DNA of 6,664 nt from CAZJOD01 sp964547525. Lineage in GTDB: Bacteria; Bacillota; Clostridia; JAAYHZ01. The stretch's first letter is position 1. The number at the start of each line of letters is the position of its first letter. Positions 1 to 6,664 of this stretch are shown here, piece by piece. The stretch covers positions 1 to 6,664 of the forward strand of contig CAZJOD010000187.1 of assembly GCA_964547525.1 (NCBI GenBank), in the 5' to 3' direction. A model generated the notes under the pieces. The model was not told where the DNA came from, ran no database searches, and worked only from the letters and a program-made list of their open reading frames with translations. The translations under genes and the position numbers were made by a program.

Positions 1-211
1 CTTTCAAATCTGAAATCCGGATGAAGCTTCCTCGCTTCGGCGAGAGTGATAACGGCAGTGACACTGTCATGACGAGAAGCTTGTACCATGCGCAAATATA
101 ATGGAAGATCACATTTTAATTTTTCATTATAAACTGAGACTCAGTATAACCGTAAAACCATTACTCGTGATAGCTGTCCCAACCCCAACGGGCATAGGTG
201 ACATTGGGTAC
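1..211 (-). mobile_element. Degraded DDE transposase remnant (insertion-sequence relic)
   Basis: Read on the minus strand from about 211 down to 1, this stretch translates in pieces as a typical DDE transposase core. It gives PNVTYARWGWDSYHE, an in-frame TAA at 161-163, WFYGYT, a one-base frame change between about 143 and 134, then LKCDLPLYLRMVQASRHDS followed by VTAVITLAEARKLHPDF up to the window edge. RWGWDSYHE, WFYGYT and RHDSV are motifs I recognise from transposases common in Clostridia. I cannot name the IS family with certainty. The N-terminal part is missing, and the C-terminal part lies outside the window. The stop and the frame change mean the fragment is not functional. Hand-counted GC over 1-240 is roughly 43 percent, against about a third in the neighbouring dprA, which fits foreign origin. 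Its left-hand boundary with dprA is somewhere near 190-220. No terminal inverted repeat or target duplication could be recognised. Confidence 0.72.
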
Positions 212-221
212 TGGGGAAGCA

Positions 222-856
222 TATATCTGGTCCAGTAAAGCATCAGATGATGCATTGTTAAAAGGTGCGATTAAAATTAAATGTCGTCCTAGGGTTACAT
301 AGCATGGGGGAAATACAAAGACAGCTATTGAAAGTTAATAGAAAAAAATAAGAATAATGGGATCGTTCTTTCTGAATATCCTCCTGATACAAAACCGTTA
401 TCATATAATTTTCCACCGAGAAATCGTATTATAAGCGGTTTATCCAAAGCTATAGCCGTAATTGAAGCCGGAGAAAAAAGTGGTACTCTTATCACAGTAG
501 ATTATGCTTTAGCTCAAGGCAGAGAAGTCTTTGCATTGCCCGGAAATATTTATAGCCTTCAAAGTAAGGGAACAAACCGTTTAATTTATCAAAGTGCAAT
601 TCCATTGATTAATAATAACGATATTTTTCAGCTTTATAATATTGAACGCAAAAAAGATTCTACAGTTATTGAAAATATTTTAGACGAACAAGAGAAGGCA
701 ATATATGATTTGATATGTCAAGACACATCCGATATTGATACCATTAGTATAGTAACCGGTATAAAACCCAATATCGTAATGGCCGTTTTATTATCGTTAG
801 AATTAAAACTATTAATAAAACACAAAAACGAAGGTGGTTATATGCCTTTCAAGTAA
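222..856 (+). pseudogene. dprA: DNA-processing protein DprA (Smf), 5'-truncated and frameshifted
   Basis: DprA binds single-stranded DNA in the cytoplasm and loads RecA onto it during natural transformation. The segment 332-856 is one clean frame without a proper start. It encodes KLIEKNKNNG, IVLSEYPPDTKPLSYNFPPR (362-421), NRIISGLS, the EAGEKSGTLITVDYALAQGR core and FALPGN, all hallmarks of the DprA Rossmann-like fold. A C-terminal winged-helix domain follows (about 680-853), and two stops in tandem end it. Upstream the resemblance continues but is broken. DDALLKGAIKIK is read in one frame (249-281), VVLG in a second (283-294), and IAWGKYKDSY in a third (299-328), followed by TGA at 329-331. 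These match the expected order GID..AHKGAL, VLG and YPWENKDLY of DprA. The N-terminal SAM-like region and the first part of the fold are absent and replaced by the transposase relic. A full DprA is usually about 300-370 residues; about 175 codons remain intact. TTG at 536 is an internal leucine codon, not a credible start. The dprA-topA order is the usual Firmicute arrangement. Confidence 0.82.
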
Positions 857-902
857 TAAATGGATAAATTTATATGGATTTTATTAAAAAATACCGGTAA
901 TA

Positions 903-931
903 TTATTATTAGCTTATTTTATACGTATAAT
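903..931 (+). promoter_or_regulatory. Possible sigma-70/sigma-A promoter for the topA operon
   Basis: A perfect TATAAT lies at 926-931, 56 bases before the topA start, in the only sizeable intergenic space of the window. The best hexamer 17 bases upstream is TTATTA at 903-908, a weak match to TTGACA. The -10 box sits partly within the short palindrome TATACGTATA (920-929), which may be chance. In sequence this AT-rich, such boxes arise often, so the assignment rests mainly on position. No rho-independent terminator for dprA is visible between 857 and 902. Confidence 0.35.
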
Positions 932-976
932 GTATGGAATTTAGTACTAAAATGATAATTAAAGCAAGTAAATGTT

Positions 977-981
977 GGAGG
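977..981 (+). promoter_or_regulatory. Shine-Dalgarno site deciding the topA start
   Basis: GGAGG is placed 5 bases before the ATG at 987. An ATG in the same frame at 972 lies upstream of this site and would need another ribosome binding site, which is not seen. The start at 987 is therefore preferred. Confidence 0.8.
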
Positions 982-986
982 AATAT

Positions 987-3086
987 ATGTCTAAAAACCT
1001 GGTTATTGTAGAATCAGCCGCTAAGGCAGCCACAATAAAAAAGTATTTAGGAAGAAATTACCAAGTCGAAGCTTCGGTAGGGCATATCAGGGATTTACCA
1101 AAAAGTCAGATGGGTATTGATTTGGAAAATAATTATGAACCTAAATATATTACTATAAGAGGGAAAGGCAATGTAATCGCAAAATTAAAAAAAGAAGCTA
1201 AAAATGCCGATCACATTTATCTGGCAACCGACCCTGATAGGGAAGGAGAAGCTATATCTTGGCATTTGGCTAATATATTAAATATTGATACTAATAAAAA
1301 AGCAAGAATTACATTTAATGAAATCACAAAAAATGCCGTAATTAATTCTATAAAAAACCCTAGAACTATTGATATGAATTTAGTTGACGCACAACAATCA
1401 AGACGTTTTATAGACCGTATTGTTGGATATACTATAAGTCCTATACTATGGAAAAAAGTGAAAAAGGGGTTGTCTGCCGGTCGTGTACAATCTGTCGCAG
1501 TTCGAATGATATGTGACAGAGAAAATGAAATTAATACATTTACACAGGAAGAATACTGGACTTTGTCTATGAAAGGCCAAGTTATTAAAAGTGGTGATAC
1601 ATTTGAGGCAAAGTTTTACGGAAAAGACGGTAAAAAAATTGATTTAAAAACAAAACAACAAACGGATGATATCATCAAAGATATGTTAGTTTCAAAGTTT
1701 GTAGTTTCATCTGTTAAAAAAGGTAAAAAAAATCAAAGTCCTGCCGCACCTTTTACAACAAGCACACTACAGCAAGACGCATCTAGAAAAATGTCTTTCT
1801 CGGTTAAGAAAACAATGATGTTAGCTCAACAATTATATGAAGGTGTAAATATCCAAGGTTTCGGTAGTACCGGTCTTATAACATACATAAGAACCGATTC
1901 CAAAAGAATATCAACGGAAGCTGCCGAATCGGCAAAATTATATATATCGGAAAAGTATGGTGCCGAATACTTACCTGACAGTCCCAGAATATATAAAAAC
2001 AAATCGTCTTCACAAGATGCTCATGAAGCGATAAGACCTGTAAATCTTGAGTTAACACCTGAAACGATAAAAGAATCTTTAACCAAAGATCAATATAGGT
2101 TATATAAGCTAATATGGGAAAGGTTTATTGCAAGTCAAATGGCAAATGCAATTTATGATACTATAAATGCCAATATAACAGATGATAAAGGTTACATCTT
2201 TAAAGCAAGCGGATTAAAAATTGATTTCAAAGGATTTATGAGAATTTATACCGAGAGTTATGACGAAGCGGATGAACAAGATAAAGAATCTGATCTACCG
2301 GATTTAAATGAAGGTGATTTAATAAAGGTTTTAAAATTCTTGCCAAAGCAAAACTTTACACAACCGCCCGCAAGATACACCGAAGCATCACTTGTAAAAG
2401 CATTAGAGGAAAAAGGTATAGGACGTCCGAGTACATATTCTCCGACTATTTCAACAATCATATCAAGGGGATATGTAAGTAAAGAAAAGAAATCATTATT
2501 TCCGACGGAATTAGGAAATATAGTTAATGATATTATGTTAAAACATTTTCCTGAAGTTGTGAATTTAGAATTTACAGCCTCATTAGAAGAACGCTTCGAT
2601 GATGTGGAAGATGGGAGAACAGTTTGGAAAAAAGTTATAGATGACTTTTATAAGCCGTTTTCACAAGTATTGGATGAAGCTCAAAAATCTATTGATAAAG
2701 TTGAAATTCCGGATGAAGTAAGTAATGTTATATGCGAGAAATGCGGCAGAAATATGGTTGTCAAAATTTCTAAAACCGGTAAATTTTTAGCTTGCCCCGG
2801 TTTTCCCGAATGTAGAAATACAAAGTCCATAATTATAGAAACAGATGTTCATTGTCCTAAATGTAACGGTAAAATACTAGTTAAGAAATCAAAAAAGGGT
2901 AGAGTATATTATGGATGTGAAAATTATCCGGATTGTGATTATTTCCTATTTGATAAACCTGTTAATGAAAAATGCCCGAAATGTAATAGCATACTGATAA
3001 ATAAATATTCAAACATAAAATGTTCAAACACAGAATGTGATTATAGCAGAAAAGCAGATAAAACAATTACTGAAAAGGATGAATAA
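987..3086 (+). CDS. topA: DNA topoisomerase I (type IA)
   Basis: This enzyme relaxes negatively supercoiled DNA by cutting one strand, passing the other through, and resealing. It acts on the nucleoid, chiefly behind transcribing RNA polymerase. From ATG 987 the protein is 699 residues, normal for Firmicutes. The TOPRIM domain (about 1-115) has the catalytic VES glutamate at residue 9 and the metal-binding DPDREGE at 82-88. The active-site tyrosine is Tyr300 in TYIRTDS, with Arg302 next to it. HEAIRP is at about 346-351 and IGRPSTYS at about 478-485. The C-terminal tail carries three four-cysteine zinc ribbons: Cys583/586/603/609, Cys623/626/644/650 and Cys663/666/679/684. All key residues are present. 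An alternative start at 972 would add only five residues and conflicts with the Shine-Dalgarno position. It is the first gene of a four-gene operon, and recG begins 2 bases after its stop. Confidence 0.97.
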   Translation: MSKNLVIVESAAKAATIKKYLGRNYQVEASVGHIRDLPKSQMGIDLENNYEPKYITIRGKGNVIAKLKKEAKNADHIYLATDPDREGEAISWHLANILNIDTNKKARITFNEITKNAVINSIKNPRTIDMNLVDAQQSRRFIDRIVGYTISPILWKKVKKGLSAGRVQSVAVRMICDRENEINTFTQEEYWTLSMKGQVIKSGDTFEAKFYGKDGKKIDLKTKQQTDDIIKDMLVSKFVVSSVKKGKKNQSPAAPFTTSTLQQDASRKMSFSVKKTMMLAQQLYEGVNIQGFGSTGLITYIRTDSKRISTEAAESAKLYISEKYGAEYLPDSPRIYKNKSSSQDAHEAIRPVNLELTPETIKESLTKDQYRLYKLIWERFIASQMANAIYDTINANITDDKGYIFKASGLKIDFKGFMRIYTESYDEADEQDKESDLPDLNEGDLIKVLKFLPKQNFTQPPARYTEASLVKALEEKGIGRPSTYSPTISTIISRGYVSKEKKSLFPTELGNIVNDIMLKHFPEVVNLEFTASLEERFDDVEDGRTVWKKVIDDFYKPFSQVLDEAQKSIDKVEIPDEVSNVICEKCGRNMVVKISKTGKFLACPGFPECRNTKSIIIETDVHCPKCNGKILVKKSKKGRVYYGCENYPDCDYFLFDKPVNEKCPKCNSILINKYSNIKCSNTECDYSRKADKTITEKDE
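3073..3079 (+). promoter_or_regulatory. Ribosome binding site for recG inside the end of topA
   Basis: AAAAGGA lies 9 bases before the TTG at 3089 and within the last codons of topA. It supports the non-ATG start and implies that ribosomes finishing topA can re-initiate on recG. Confidence 0.55.
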
Positions 3087-3088
3087 GT

Positions 3089-5140
3089 TTGGTTGACAAT
3101 AATGTTTTACAATCGAGTATAAGTATAATAAAAGGTTTAGGTAAAATACGAATCGGATCTTTTGCCAAAATGGGTATTTCCGTAATAGATGATTTATTGC
3201 GTCATTATCCAAGGAGATATGAAGATCGCGCCAATATAAAAAATATTATTGATATACTTGACGAGGATACATGTTCGATTTTAGGAACTGTCCGATATCC
3301 TGTTAAAGATAGGAAAAGCCAAAGAGGTCAATTTATAACCGGAACTTTAATACAAGATAGGACAGGAGTTGTTGATGCCATATGGTTTAATCAACCTTAT
3401 ATATCGTCAAAAATATTACAAGGTAAAAGCTATATATTTTTTGGTAAGGTTAAAAAAAATCAATCAAAATTACAAATTATAAATCCTATTATAATTGATT
3501 TAAAAGACAAGGAAAAAGAATGTGTACTTGTACCGGTTTATCCTACTGTTTCGTCTTTATCACAATACTATATAAGACAAGCTATAAAACAAGCTTTAGT
3601 ACTAGCAAAGGATTTGGCCGACACACTTCCTGAAAGTATTCGAACAATATATAGTTTGGAAAAATTTGATTTTGCAATCCATAATATACATTATCCTTTT
3701 GCTTATCAACATATGACCCAAGCACGATATCGTCTGGTATTCGATGAATTGTTAGAGTTTCAACTTGCTTTGTTGGCTATTAGAAATCAAGGTCAAAACA
3801 TGACAGGAATTCAATTCGAAAGATGTAGCCTAATCGATAGGTTTACCAAGAAGTTACCTTTTGAGTTGACACAAGCACAAATCAAGGTTTTTAATGATGT
3901 GTATACGGACATGACATCTCCTTTAGTAATGAACCGTTTAGTTCAAGGCGATGTAGGTTCAGGGAAAACGGTTATAGCTGTAATGGCTATGTTAACGGCA
4001 TACGAAAGCGGTTACCAAACCGCTATGATGGCTCCTACCGAAATTTTAGCTCAACAACACTTTAACACAGTATCAAAATTATTAGACGGATTCGATTGCA
4101 AAATAGGGTTATTAACCGGAAGTACCCCTTTAAAACGGGCAACAGAGATATTAACTGAACTTAAAAGCGGGAAAATAGATATCATAATAGGAACACACGC
4201 TTTAATAGAAGAAAAAGTCGAGTATCGCAATCTAGGTTTAGTGGTAACCGACGAACAACATAGATTCGGGGTTAAACAAAGAGCACGTCTATCTGAAAAA
4301 GGTAAAAACCCAGATACGCTTGTAATGACTGCAACACCAATACCCAGAACATTAGCAATGATTTTATACGGAGATTTGGATATATCCGTTATAGATGAAA
4401 TGCCTCCGGGTAGAAAAAAAGTAAAGACATATGTTGTAACAGAAGATATGAGGGATAGAATTGACAGTTTTATTATAAAGGAAGTGAAAGAAGGCAGGCA
4501 AGTATATATAATCTGTCCGTTAGTTGATGATTCCGATGCTATAGATGCTTCTTCGGCAGTAAAAACCGCAGAAGAAGCGGCCGTTAAATTTTCGATGTTT
4601 AAAGTGGGTATAATCCACGGAAAAATGAAACCTTTAGAAAAAGAATTAATAATGAAAGGTTTTTCCGAGGGTACCGTTAATATTCTCGTATCCACTACTG
4701 TAGTGGAAGTCGGTGTTGATGTTCCTAACGCTTCGGTAATGATTGTAGAAAACGCGGAAAGATTCGGATTGGCACAGTTACATCAATTAAGGGGGAGAGT
4801 CGGAAGAGGAAAAAATCAATCTTACTGCATATTGTATAACCAAAGCGATTCAAAGATATCTAAAGAGCGGCTTGAGGTAATGGCCGGATCTACAGACGGT
4901 TTTTATATTTCCGAGCAAGACTTGAAGTTAAGAGGTCCGGGAGATTTTTTTGGCACACGACAACACGGGTTACCGGATATGAAGATATCTAATTTATACA
5001 CTGATATGGAAATTTTAATTAAAGCACAAGAATGTGCTCAATATATCTATGATAATAAACTACTGGAAACAAATGAGTTTTCTTATTTAAAAGAAAAAAT
5101 ACATGATTTATGTTTAAAAAAATTCGGAGGTCAATTATGA
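3089..5140 (+). CDS. recG: ATP-dependent DNA helicase RecG
   Basis: RecG is a double-stranded DNA translocase that reverses stalled replication forks, migrates Holliday junctions and removes R-loops and D-loops. The 683-residue length is normal. The N-terminal part has the RecG wedge/OB region (about 60-150), preceded by IKGLGKIR and DLLRHYPRRYEDR. The helicase core follows: Q-like motif LPFELTQAQ (256-264), Walker A GDVGSGKT (287-294), motif Ia APTEILAQQH (315-324), DEQH box (388-391), TATPIPRT (414-421), IIHGKM (508-513), VSTTVVEVGVDVP (534-546) and QLHQLRGRVGRG (563-574). The RecG-specific LRGPGDFFGTRQHG translocation motif is at 614-627. The start is TTG: no ATG lies nearby in frame, the family N-terminus fits this length, and a ribosome binding site precedes it. 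It begins 2 bases after topA, and its TGA stop overlaps the ATG of the next gene. Confidence 0.97.
   Translation: MVDNNVLQSSISIIKGLGKIRIGSFAKMGISVIDDLLRHYPRRYEDRANIKNIIDILDEDTCSILGTVRYPVKDRKSQRGQFITGTLIQDRTGVVDAIWFNQPYISSKILQGKSYIFFGKVKKNQSKLQIINPIIIDLKDKEKECVLVPVYPTVSSLSQYYIRQAIKQALVLAKDLADTLPESIRTIYSLEKFDFAIHNIHYPFAYQHMTQARYRLVFDELLEFQLALLAIRNQGQNMTGIQFERCSLIDRFTKKLPFELTQAQIKVFNDVYTDMTSPLVMNRLVQGDVGSGKTVIAVMAMLTAYESGYQTAMMAPTEILAQQHFNTVSKLLDGFDCKIGLLTGSTPLKRATEILTELKSGKIDIIIGTHALIEEKVEYRNLGLVVTDEQHRFGVKQRARLSEKGKNPDTLVMTATPIPRTLAMILYGDLDISVIDEMPPGRKKVKTYVVTEDMRDRIDSFIIKEVKEGRQVYIICPLVDDSDAIDASSAVKTAEEAAVKFSMFKVGIIHGKMKPLEKELIMKGFSEGTVNILVSTTVVEVGVDVPNASVMIVENAERFGLAQLHQLRGRVGRGKNQSYCILYNQSDSKISKERLEVMAGSTDGFYISEQDLKLRGPGDFFGTRQHGLPDMKISNLYTDMEILIKAQECAQYIYDNKLLETNEFSYLKEKIHDLCLKKFGGQL
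5126..5130 (+). promoter_or_regulatory. Shine-Dalgarno site deciding the phosphoribosyltransferase-like start
   Basis: GGAGG inside the last codons of recG lies 6 bases before the ATG at 5137. An upstream in-frame ATG at 5110 would add nine residues but precedes this site, so 5137 is chosen. Confidence 0.8.
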
Positions 5141-5979
5141 TTAAAAAATATTTATTTGATACTAATGCTATCCAAGTAAGCAATCACTCCCAACCATTTT
5201 GGTATGCATCAAACACATTCGGCCCATTTTTTATTAATACTCATTACTTATTCGGTTCGGAAAGTGAAGCAAAAAAATTTCTAAAGACTATTGATGACAA
5301 TATAACCGATAAAACATCCGCACCGGCTTTATACGAAGATATTGTTAAGAAACAATATGAATGTAACAATATTTATAGAAGCGTTATAGACAATTTGGTC
5401 GGTGAAATTAAGAAATCTATAGATATAGATTATATTGACATTATATCAGGTGGTGAACGTCGAGATTGGTTTTTTTCATACATTATTGCTAGACTATTGA
5501 AAAAACCCCATTTAACGATATATAAAGACTGTTCGTATAATATTTTATTAAACGGATCGATAATAGTAAACCCGGACATAAAAGGAAAATCCGTATTGCA
5601 TATTAGTGATTTGGTTACAATGGCTTCAAGCTATATAAATACATGGATACCTGCAATAAGATCCTCTAATGCCGTTATAAACGATACCTTCACGATAATA
5701 GATAGATGTCAAGGTGGGAAAGAAATTCTACAAAATAACAATGTACGCTTAAAAGCTTTGTTTAACATAGACAGGGACCTTTTTGACCAAGCATTAAAGC
5801 AATCGGTAATAAATCATGCTCAATATGAGATGATTATTTCTTTCACCGGAGATCCTAATCATTTTATGAAAGAGTTTATTGAACAGAATCCGCATTTTAT
5901 CCAAGATTCAATTGAAAAAGGCGGTAAAGACGGTGAGCGAGCAGCCGCATTCCTAACAAATCTAAATAAAGAGAGATGA
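5137..5979 (+). CDS. Orotate phosphoribosyltransferase-like protein, atypical
   Basis: This is a 280-residue cytoplasmic protein with no signal peptide or membrane segment. I recognise the family as one that is often labelled orotate phosphoribosyltransferase in Clostridia, from IISGGERRDWFFS (102-114), KKPHLTIYKD (122-131) and GKSVLHISDLVTMASSY (150-166). The last segment aligns over 13 residues with the PRPP-binding loop of the type I phosphoribosyltransferase fold (pattern VLLVDDVITTGSS). However, the first acidic residue is Ser157 and the loop glycine is Ala163; only Asp158 of the acidic pair remains. The lysine-rich catalytic loop seen in true PyrE before this motif also appears shortened. 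The protein is longer than PyrE (about 210 residues), with extra N-terminal (1-95) and C-terminal (about 195-280) parts of unknown role. The start overlaps the recG stop as ATGA, so translation is probably coupled. radC follows after 6 bases. No pyrimidine genes are nearby. Fold assignment is fairly sure; enzyme activity is doubtful. Confidence 0.8.
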   Translation: MIKKYLFDTNAIQVSNHSQPFWYASNTFGPFFINTHYLFGSESEAKKFLKTIDDNITDKTSAPALYEDIVKKQYECNNIYRSVIDNLVGEIKKSIDIDYIDIISGGERRDWFFSYIIARLLKKPHLTIYKDCSYNILLNGSIIVNPDIKGKSVLHISDLVTMASSYINTWIPAIRSSNAVINDTFTIIDRCQGGKEILQNNNVRLKALFNIDRDLFDQALKQSVINHAQYEMIISFTGDPNHFMKEFIEQNPHFIQDSIEKGGKDGERAAAFLTNLNKER

Positions 5980-5985
5980 ACAATC

Positions 5986-6651
5986 ATGCACGAAGGACAC
6001 AGGGAACGTATAAAAGAACGTTTTTTAAAAGAAGGACTTGATTCATTTCAATCACACGAAATATTGGAAATGATCTTGTTTTATTCAATTCCACGAAAAG
6101 ATACCAATGCTATTGCACATACTTTAATTAACGAGTATGGAAGTCTGTCTAATGTTTTAGAAGCACCTGTTGAAAAATTAACAGAAACTCAGGGCATTAC
6201 ACAAAACACCGCCATACTCCTTACATTATTACCGCAGGTATCCAGGTGCTATTTAAAGGACAGGTGGGGAGTTCGACCTATTTTAAACAGCTCAAAGAAA
6301 GCAGGTGAGTATGTACTGGCTTTGTTAACAGGCAAGACCTATGAAGAATTCCTTGTTATATGTTTAGATTCACAAAACAAAGTTATACAAGTTGAAAACG
6401 TACATAAAGGAACTGTTAACGAGGCTGTCGTGTACCCCCGTATAGTGCTGGAAACAGCATTAAAATATAAATCTAACAGTGTTATTTTCGCACATAATCA
6501 TCCCGGCGGAAGTTTAAAACCTTCTTCCGCCGATATAGATCTTACTGCAAAACTAAAGCATTTGTTAAACGGTATATCGATACAGGTAAACGACCACATT
6601 ATTTCTGCAGGTATGGAATTCTTTAGTTTTGCAGAAAACGGTATGATATAA
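5986..6651 (+). CDS. radC: RadC family JAMM/MPN-domain protein
   Basis: This is a 221-residue protein of the RadC (UPF0758) family, normal in length. The N-terminal part (about 1-90) is the helical, helix-hairpin-helix-like region, opening with HEGHRERIKERF and containing LEMILFYSIPRKD. The C-terminal part is the JAB/MPN metalloprotease-like domain. Its zinc-binding JAMM pattern is complete: a glutamate in the EEF at 120-122, His170 and His172 in HNHPGG, then Ser180 and Asp183 seven residues later. The exact role is unsettled; the old link to radiation repair in E. coli proved wrong, and RadC proteins are associated with recombination, competence regulons or mobile elements. It starts 6 bases after the preceding gene, with only a weak GAGAG (5971-5975) as ribosome binding site, so it probably depends on coupling. 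It is the last gene seen; no terminator fits in the 13 bases left. Confidence 0.95.
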   Translation: MHEGHRERIKERFLKEGLDSFQSHEILEMILFYSIPRKDTNAIAHTLINEYGSLSNVLEAPVEKLTETQGITQNTAILLTLLPQVSRCYLKDRWGVRPILNSSKKAGEYVLALLTGKTYEEFLVICLDSQNKVIQVENVHKGTVNEAVVYPRIVLETALKYKSNSVIFAHNHPGGSLKPSSADIDLTAKLKHLLNGISIQVNDHIISAGMEFFSFAENGMI

Positions 6652-6664
6652 GCTCTTCCAATTC

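Noticed and set aside
31..44. Perfect hairpin CTCGC-TTCG-GCGAG, resembling a terminator or stable UUCG tetraloop
   Set aside because: No T-run follows on either strand, and the bases are explained as codons of the transposase remnant (LAEAR).
536..856. 106-residue reading from TTG as a separate small gene
   Set aside because: The TTG is the leucine of the conserved FALPGN of DprA, the frame continues upstream to 332 with clear DprA sequence, and no ribosome binding site precedes it.
892..899. TACCGGTA palindrome downstream of dprA as a terminator
   Set aside because: The stem is too short and has no adjoining T-tract of the right kind; likely chance in AT-rich intergenic DNA.
1876..3212. 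Three short minus-strand open frames (60-67 residues) across topA and the topA/recG border
   Set aside because: They overlap well-supported coding sequence on the other strand and show no family resemblance.
4051..4695. 214-residue open frame on the minus strand inside recG
   Set aside because: It lies opposite the helicase motifs of recG, has no recognisable domain or ribosome binding site, and is the kind of antisense shadow expected in a conserved gene.
1..6664. CRISPR array, tRNA, rRNA, riboswitch or phage-defence module
   Set aside because: I found no regularly spaced repeats, no cloverleaf or rRNA-like sequence, no recognisable riboswitch in the only intergenic space, and no defence gene families.

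Overview
This AT-rich window uses the standard bacterial code (TGA as stop) and has strong GGAGG-type ribosome binding sites. Protein features look like a low-GC Firmicute, most likely a member of the Clostridia. The evidence is a dprA-topA gene order as in Bacillus and Clostridium, a 699-residue topoisomerase I with three C-terminal four-cysteine zinc ribbons, and a long Clostridia-type orotate-phosphoribosyltransferase-like protein. The lineage is inferred from protein style, not from a marker gene search.

Layout. Positions 1 to about 211 hold the decayed, minus-strand remnant of a DDE transposase that runs off the left edge. It is visibly richer in GC than the rest of the window. From about 222 to 856 lies a plus-strand dprA (smf) pseudogene. 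It lacks its N-terminal third, and its first 110 bases are broken by frame changes and a stop codon, while the C-terminal 175 codons are still well preserved. A 130-base intergenic region (857-986) carries a possible -10 box and a strong Shine-Dalgarno site.

From 987 to 6651 four intact genes run on the plus strand in one very tight array: topA (DNA topoisomerase I), recG (ATP-dependent branch-migration helicase, TTG start), an atypical phosphoribosyltransferase-like gene, and radC (JAMM/MPN-domain protein). The gaps are 2 bases, a 4-base ATGA overlap and 6 bases, so co-transcription and translational coupling are likely. The window ends 13 bases after radC, before any terminator is visible.

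Functionally, the operon groups supercoil relaxation (TopA), R-loop and stalled-fork processing (RecG) and a RadC protein. The phosphoribosyltransferase-like protein between recG and radC has a degenerate PRPP-binding motif, so its role is uncertain. DprA, which loads RecA during natural transformation, appears to have been lost next to an insertion-sequence relic. I see no wholly new system. The points most worth a second look are the dprA decay and the atypical phosphoribosyltransferase inside a DNA-repair operon.
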